Shown here: positions 58,009 through 61,287 of the stretch, one piece after another | How the letters are laid out: each line of letters starts with the position of its first letter | Numbering within the stretch: the first letter of the stretch is position 1 | Assembly: GCA_018303855.1 (NCBI GenBank) | Contig: JAGVXI010000008.1 | Coordinates: 1 to 61,287, forward strand | DNA length: 61,287 nucleotides | Direction: 5' to 3' | Source: Candidatus Pacearchaeota archaeon | GTDB taxonomy: Archaea; Nanobdellota; Nanobdellia; Pacearchaeales; GW2011-AR1 | The notes under the pieces: generated by a model | Seen by the model: only the letters and a program-made list of their open reading frames with translations | Told to the model about the DNA's origin: nothing | Database searches by the model: none | Translations under genes and position numbers: made by a program

Positions 58009-59307
58009 CTATGACTCATCTTCTCTGAAATTGACTATGCTGAATAATTTATGTCCTTTATCTTCTAATTTATTTCTTCCACCCAATTCATCCAGTTCCA
58101 CTATTGAAGCACACTCCACAATTTCACCTTTCAACTTACTGACTAAATCGCAAGCTGCACACATAGTGCCAGAAGTTGCAATTAAATCATCTACAATTAG
58201 AACATTTTGTCCTGGCTGAATTGCGTCTTTATGAATTTCAGCTATGCCTGTTCCATATTCTAATGAATATTCTGCTGAAATTGTTTCTGCCGGGAGTAAT
58301 CCTTTTTTTCTTATTGGGACAAATCCACAGCTTAATTTCTCTGCTAAGCTTCCGCCGATAATAAATCCGCGAGCTTCAACACCCGCAACAATGTCAATGT
58401 TTTTATCTTTATATCTAATGTGTAAAATTTCAATAATTTTTTTCATTCCTTCTTTGTCTTTGAATAAAGTTGTCAAATCCCTGAACATCACTCCTTGTTT
58501 TGGCCAATTTGGAATCGTTCTTATCTTGTTTTTTATCTGCAAATATTCTTGCTCAATTGAAAATGATTCCACCACCTTAATCAAAACTTCTTTAACTTTT
58601 CCAATATTTTCGTTAAATATTTTTAAAATATCGTTCCAAGTTACAGGCTCTTCATCTTTTCGCCAGCAGTCATAATAAGTGGATATTGCTATTGTTGCAT
58701 AAGGTATCTCTGCTTCATTTGCAAGAATGCATTCTGGTGCAATTGACATATCTATTATGTCTGCTCCAAGTAAGCGGAACATATTTGATTCGGCAATTGT
58801 TGAAAAGCGCGGGCCTTCAATTGTGACAACCGTGGCTTTTTCATGGTGCGGGAGATTTAATTTTCTGCATGCATTTATAAGTTTTTTTCTTAATTTATCA
58901 TTAAATGGCTTTGCCATTGGTGTATGTATCGGGCCAAATTCAAATTTGTCAAAAAAAGTTACATCTCTTTTTTTTGTAAAATCTATGAATTGATCAGGTA
59001 TACTGAAATCCCCTACTTTTATGCCTTCTTTTAATGACCCGACAGCTGTTGTTGAGATTATAAATTTGCATTTTTCTTGCTTTAATGCATAAATATTTGC
59101 TTTGTTATTAATTTGTGTTGGTGGAAATTCATGTTTTCTTCCGTGACGAGAGAGAATTACAACATCAATTCCTTTAATTTTTCCTATTATTAAAGGAGAA
59201 GATGGTTTACCAAAAGGAGTTTCAACCTGCTTTTCCTGAAAATCTTGAAGTATTTGCTGGTTTTCTATTCCACTTTCTTCAATAATACCGATTTTCATGC
59301 CAGCCAT
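58009..59307 (-). CDS. MTA phosphorylase-adenine phosphoribosyltransferase fusion
   Basis: The start ATG at 59307 (MAGMKIGIIEESG) is chosen because a TTTTTAAATT box lies about 25 bases upstream; 59328 would add 7 residues. 432 residues. Residues 1-245 are S-methyl-5'-thioadenosine phosphorylase (VVILSRHGRKHEFPPTQIN, about 45-63; TVVTIEGPRFSTIAES; DIIDMSIAPECILANEAEI). Residues 255-432 are adenine phosphoribosyltransferase (IPNWPKQGVMFRDLTTLFKD, GVEARGFIIGGSLA, and PRPP site VLIVDDLIATSGT near 368-380). The first releases adenine from MTA, the second turns it to AMP, so the fusion couples two consecutive salvage steps. Confidence 0.93.
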   Translation of the reverse strand: MAGMKIGIIEESGIENQQILQDFQEKQVETPFGKPSSPLIIGKIKGIDVVILSRHGRKHEFPPTQINNKANIYALKQEKCKFIISTTAVGSLKEGIKVGDFSIPDQFIDFTKKRDVTFFDKFEFGPIHTPMAKPFNDKLRKKLINACRKLNLPHHEKATVVTIEGPRFSTIAESNMFRLLGADIIDMSIAPECILANEAEIPYATIAISTYYDCWRKDEEPVTWNDILKIFNENIGKVKEVLIKVVESFSIEQEYLQIKNKIRTIPNWPKQGVMFRDLTTLFKDKEGMKKIIEILHIRYKDKNIDIVAGVEARGFIIGGSLAEKLSCGFVPIRKKGLLPAETISAEYSLEYGTGIAEIHKDAIQPGQNVLIVDDLIATSGTMCAACDLVSKLKGEIVECASIVELDELGGRNKLEDKGHKLFSIVNFREDES

Positions 59308-59381
59308 ATTGATGAAAAAAGAAAACAATTTAAAAATATTCAGGTGCTCAACTACATAGAATTAAATTTTTTAAGATATAA

Positions 59382-60209
59382 TCAAAAAGGGCTGATTTTT
59401 CCTTCCTGCCAGTCTTTTAGAATAACTCGCGAGGTTTTGTCTGCGTCAACTTCATTGCCTTTTTTTAAAATGTTTTTTTGCCTTCCTAATTGTTCAATTA
59501 ACTCTTCAACATTATCTTTTTTTAGTTTGTAAAAATCTTGAAAAGCTTTTGTGTATACTCTGAATAATCTCGCAACTATCATTTCTGCATCTTTAACTCT
59601 ATCATAAGTTCTTGCGCCAACTTTAGCGTGTTCGGCAATTGCCCCAATTTCCTTGGAAGAATATTTTGCGGTGGGGATTACTCCAGGCGAGTCTAAGAGT
59701 ATTATATTTTCAGTTAGTTTAAGTTTTTGGATTCCTTTAGTGAATCCAGCTTCTTTTCCTGTTTTTGCGGAGCTTTTGCCAATTAATAAGTTTATCACAG
59801 AACTCTTTCCTGTATTTGGATAACCAATTACCCCAACTATCACTTTCTCTTTGTTAATTTTTTTAGCTTCTGCTTTTATTTTGTTTCTGAGGTATTTGCC
59901 TCCACGATGTTCTTGGCATGAAATAAAGGCATAAGGTAAAAGATTGTGTAATTTCTCTTTTGATATCTTTTCTTTGTCTATTAAATCAATTTTATTAAAA
60001 ATATAGATTATTATTTTATCTCTTTCTTTTATTGCTTCTTCTATTACCAAGTTTCTTGTTTCATCTATAAACCTTGCGTCAAGAATCTCTAAGATTATGT
60101 CTGAGAATTCAATAACTTTCCTTAGCAAGTTTGGGAATTTTTCTCTTTGTTTTTTTATGTTTTTTAATCTTCCTGTGTGGCGTGATGAAAAACTGTAGCG
60201 GACTCTCAT
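59382..60209 (-). CDS. circularly permuted GTPase (YlqF/RbgA-like)
   Basis: A 275-residue protein. The order is permuted: G4 NKIDLID (about 70-76), a SCQEHRGG G5 segment (about 97-104), G1 GYPNTGKSS (about 130-138) and G3 LLDSPGV (about 171-177). The family assists large-subunit assembly. The C-terminal half is helical. Usual archaeal relatives are of this length. Confidence 0.88.
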   Translation of the reverse strand: MRVRYSFSSRHTGRLKNIKKQREKFPNLLRKVIEFSDIILEILDARFIDETRNLVIEEAIKERDKIIIYIFNKIDLIDKEKISKEKLHNLLPYAFISCQEHRGGKYLRNKIKAEAKKINKEKVIVGVIGYPNTGKSSVINLLIGKSSAKTGKEAGFTKGIQKLKLTENIILLDSPGVIPTAKYSSKEIGAIAEHAKVGARTYDRVKDAEMIVARLFRVYTKAFQDFYKLKKDNVEELIEQLGRQKNILKKGNEVDADKTSRVILKDWQEGKISPF

Positions 60210-60385
60210 GTTATAACTTAATATAGGGAGTTTTAAATAGTTTGTTTATTAATTTTTATGGTTAGTTAGCTATTTGAAGCTAATTGTTGGTGTAGAGATG
60301 TTAACAGGTTATTTTGACCTTTTAAATGTTAAACAAATTATTATAGACTGGTTTTGCAGTTCAAATTTATAATATTAATCAAAAA

Positions 60386-60982
60386 TCAACAAATTTCTTT
60401 TTTTGGAACATTCATTGTTTGGTAAAAGCATGCAGTATCTTTTGCTGCAAGTTCTGGGTCTGTTATTTGCGTTTGGCTGTAAAAAACTTTTTCTTCTCGC
60501 GGTTGCAAAGTTTGGCTTGAAGATGTGCTGTCAAATGCATCCTCCATTGTTTTTTCCTGATCTAAAAATAAAAATTTAACTTCGAATATGCCTGAAACAT
60601 CGTAATCCAAATTAATTACATCTGCTGTGCATTTTATTGTTTTATCAACGCATCTTTCATTTTGATAAGCATTGCATGTTTGATTTTTAACCAAATTTCC
60701 TATTGCATATGCTATCTGTTGTAATGTACAACCAGGTGTAGTAGGTTGTTCTTGAGTTGGTTGGTTTCCTTTAGTACCTGCTGAATCTTCACTAGAACTC
60801 CCCCCAGAATAAGTTTGTTGTGAAGCTGAATCTGATTTATCATTTTGTATTCTATCAACAATGTCCTTTATAATACCAGCAAAACCATCCTCATTTTCAT
60901 TGAAAAATAAAAAATACCCTTCTATGAGCAGGAAGATAATTGCTATTGCAATAAGGACAAAAAACAAAACCCTCTTTTTCAT
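60386..60982 (-). CDS. membrane-anchored Cys-containing protein
   Basis: A 198-residue protein with N-terminal membrane helix (about 5-27), a Ser/Gly/Thr-rich linker (about 45-85) and a domain with Cys at about 88, 107, 114, 121 and near the end. TATA (TTTTATATATATG, minus strand) lies about 25 bases before the start. Family unknown; probably surface-exposed. Confidence 0.55.
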   Translation of the reverse strand: MKKRVLFFVLIAIAIIFLLIEGYFLFFNENEDGFAGIIKDIVDRIQNDKSDSASQQTYSGGSSSEDSAGTKGNQPTQEQPTTPGCTLQQIAYAIGNLVKNQTCNAYQNERCVDKTIKCTADVINLDYDVSGIFEVKFLFLDQEKTMEDAFDSTSSSQTLQPREEKVFYSQTQITDPELAAKDTACFYQTMNVPKKEIC

Positions 60983-61025
60983 GATTGAGTAAGATAAGGC
61001 ATATATATAAAATTAATTGAGAAAT

Positions 61026-61109
61026 GCCCCTGCCTGGGGTGGAAATTTCCCTGATTTTATTCAAATCCCATGTTGGGCATGGATTTATATTCGATGCCCC
61101 AGGAGGGGT
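61026..61109 (+). ncRNA. GC-rich structured element, candidate RNA gene
   Basis: The ends pair: CCCCT (61027-61031) with AGGGG (61104-61108) and CCTGGGG (61033-61039) with CCCCAGG (61097-61103), one G bulged. Inside, AAATCC/GGATTT (61063-61068, 61081-61086) plus ATG/CAT with one bulged C make a second hairpin with a 5-base loop. GC content is far above the surroundings. A TATA-like CATATATATAAAATT lies 20-30 bases upstream. It is not a tRNA: no T-loop or anticodon arm fits. It might also be the 3' structure of the leftward gene at 61170-61287. Confidence 0.45.
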
Positions 61110-61169
61110 TGTGCATTGAATTATTATTCAAGCTTTTCCCCTATTTTCCTCTGTTTTTTTCGGTATGTG

Positions 61170-61287
61170 TTAATCTTCTTCTCCATAGATTATCGTTCCA
61201 GACCTCATTTTATAATCATGTCTTTCTGCATCTGCATTTAGTAAGGCCTTCATAGAGTATCCTGCTAGAACTAAAAAAACTCCTCCA
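61170..61287 (-). CDS. right-edge partial membrane protein, C-terminal end
   Basis: The minus strand from the right edge reads GGVFLVLAGYSMKALLNADA...RSGTIIYGEED and stops with TAA at 61170-61172. It has the end of a hydrophobic segment, then a soluble tail. 38 codons are visible; the start lies beyond the window. Product unknown. Confidence 0.5.
   Translation of the reverse strand, partial: GGVFLVLAGYSMKALLNADAERHDYKMRSGTIIYGEED

Noticed and set aside
61024-61112. Possible tRNA: CCTGGGG and CCCCAGG could form a 7-bp acceptor stem on either strand
   Set aside because: Neither strand gives a T-arm with a TTCxAxT loop next to the acceptor strand, a D-arm or a believable anticodon arm.

Overview
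The window reads as a piece of an AT-rich archaeal chromosome, most likely a DPANN lineage of the Woesearchaeota/Pacearchaeota kind. The reasons are TTTATAAA-type TATA boxes about 25 bases ahead of many leaderless starts, an archaeal-type ThrRS and TrpRS, Elp3 with Trm9-like partners, archaeal pilus proteins with class III signal peptides, and many short secreted proteins of unknown family. No tRNA, rRNA, CRISPR array or complete insertion sequence was recognised.

Region 1 (1-5937) is a tandem array of nucleotidyltransferase/HEPN (MNT/HEPN) toxin-antitoxin-like modules from different subfamilies. They are separated by spacers that carry the same purine-rich tract and other exact repeats, plus whole or decayed copies of a small convergent membrane-protein gene. 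A sixth MNT/HEPN pair lies alone at 30.5-31.6 kb without the spacer. An AbrB/RelE-type pair is at 28.3-28.8 kb.

Region 2 (6-23 kb) holds surface and scaffold genes. There are secreted or membrane-anchored proteins, a 1510-residue protein with a Cys-rich outside and a long charged coiled-coil inside, a 984-residue cytosolic coiled coil built on a 244-residue period, two conserved unknown proteins, and three pilin-like proteins, two of which carry Cys-rich DUF4215-type C-termini.

Region 3 (23-41 kb) is mixed: PEP synthase, an LhgO-like oxidase, LemA, HtpX, a NYN-domain protein, Elp3 beside a Trm9-like gene with an in-frame amber codon, a LamG protein, a membrane protein ending in a cyclase-like domain, a truncated BtpA homologue behind a structured leader, and TrpRS.

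Region 4 (41.6-53.5 kb) is a type IV pilus locus. Leftward genes encode a KaiC-like ATPase, two TadB/TadC-like membrane proteins, a small membrane protein, the secretion ATPase and a membrane wHTH protein. Rightward genes encode five pilin-like or pilus-associated proteins including an 830-residue-class vWA protein, ending with a probable major pilin.

Region 5 (53.8-61.3 kb) has ThrRS, small unknown proteins, an intact Trm9-like methyltransferase, a fused MTA phosphorylase/adenine phosphoribosyltransferase, a circularly permuted GTPase, a secreted protein and a GC-rich structured element that may be an RNA gene. Dispersed AT-rich intergenic repeats occur through regions 2 to 5.
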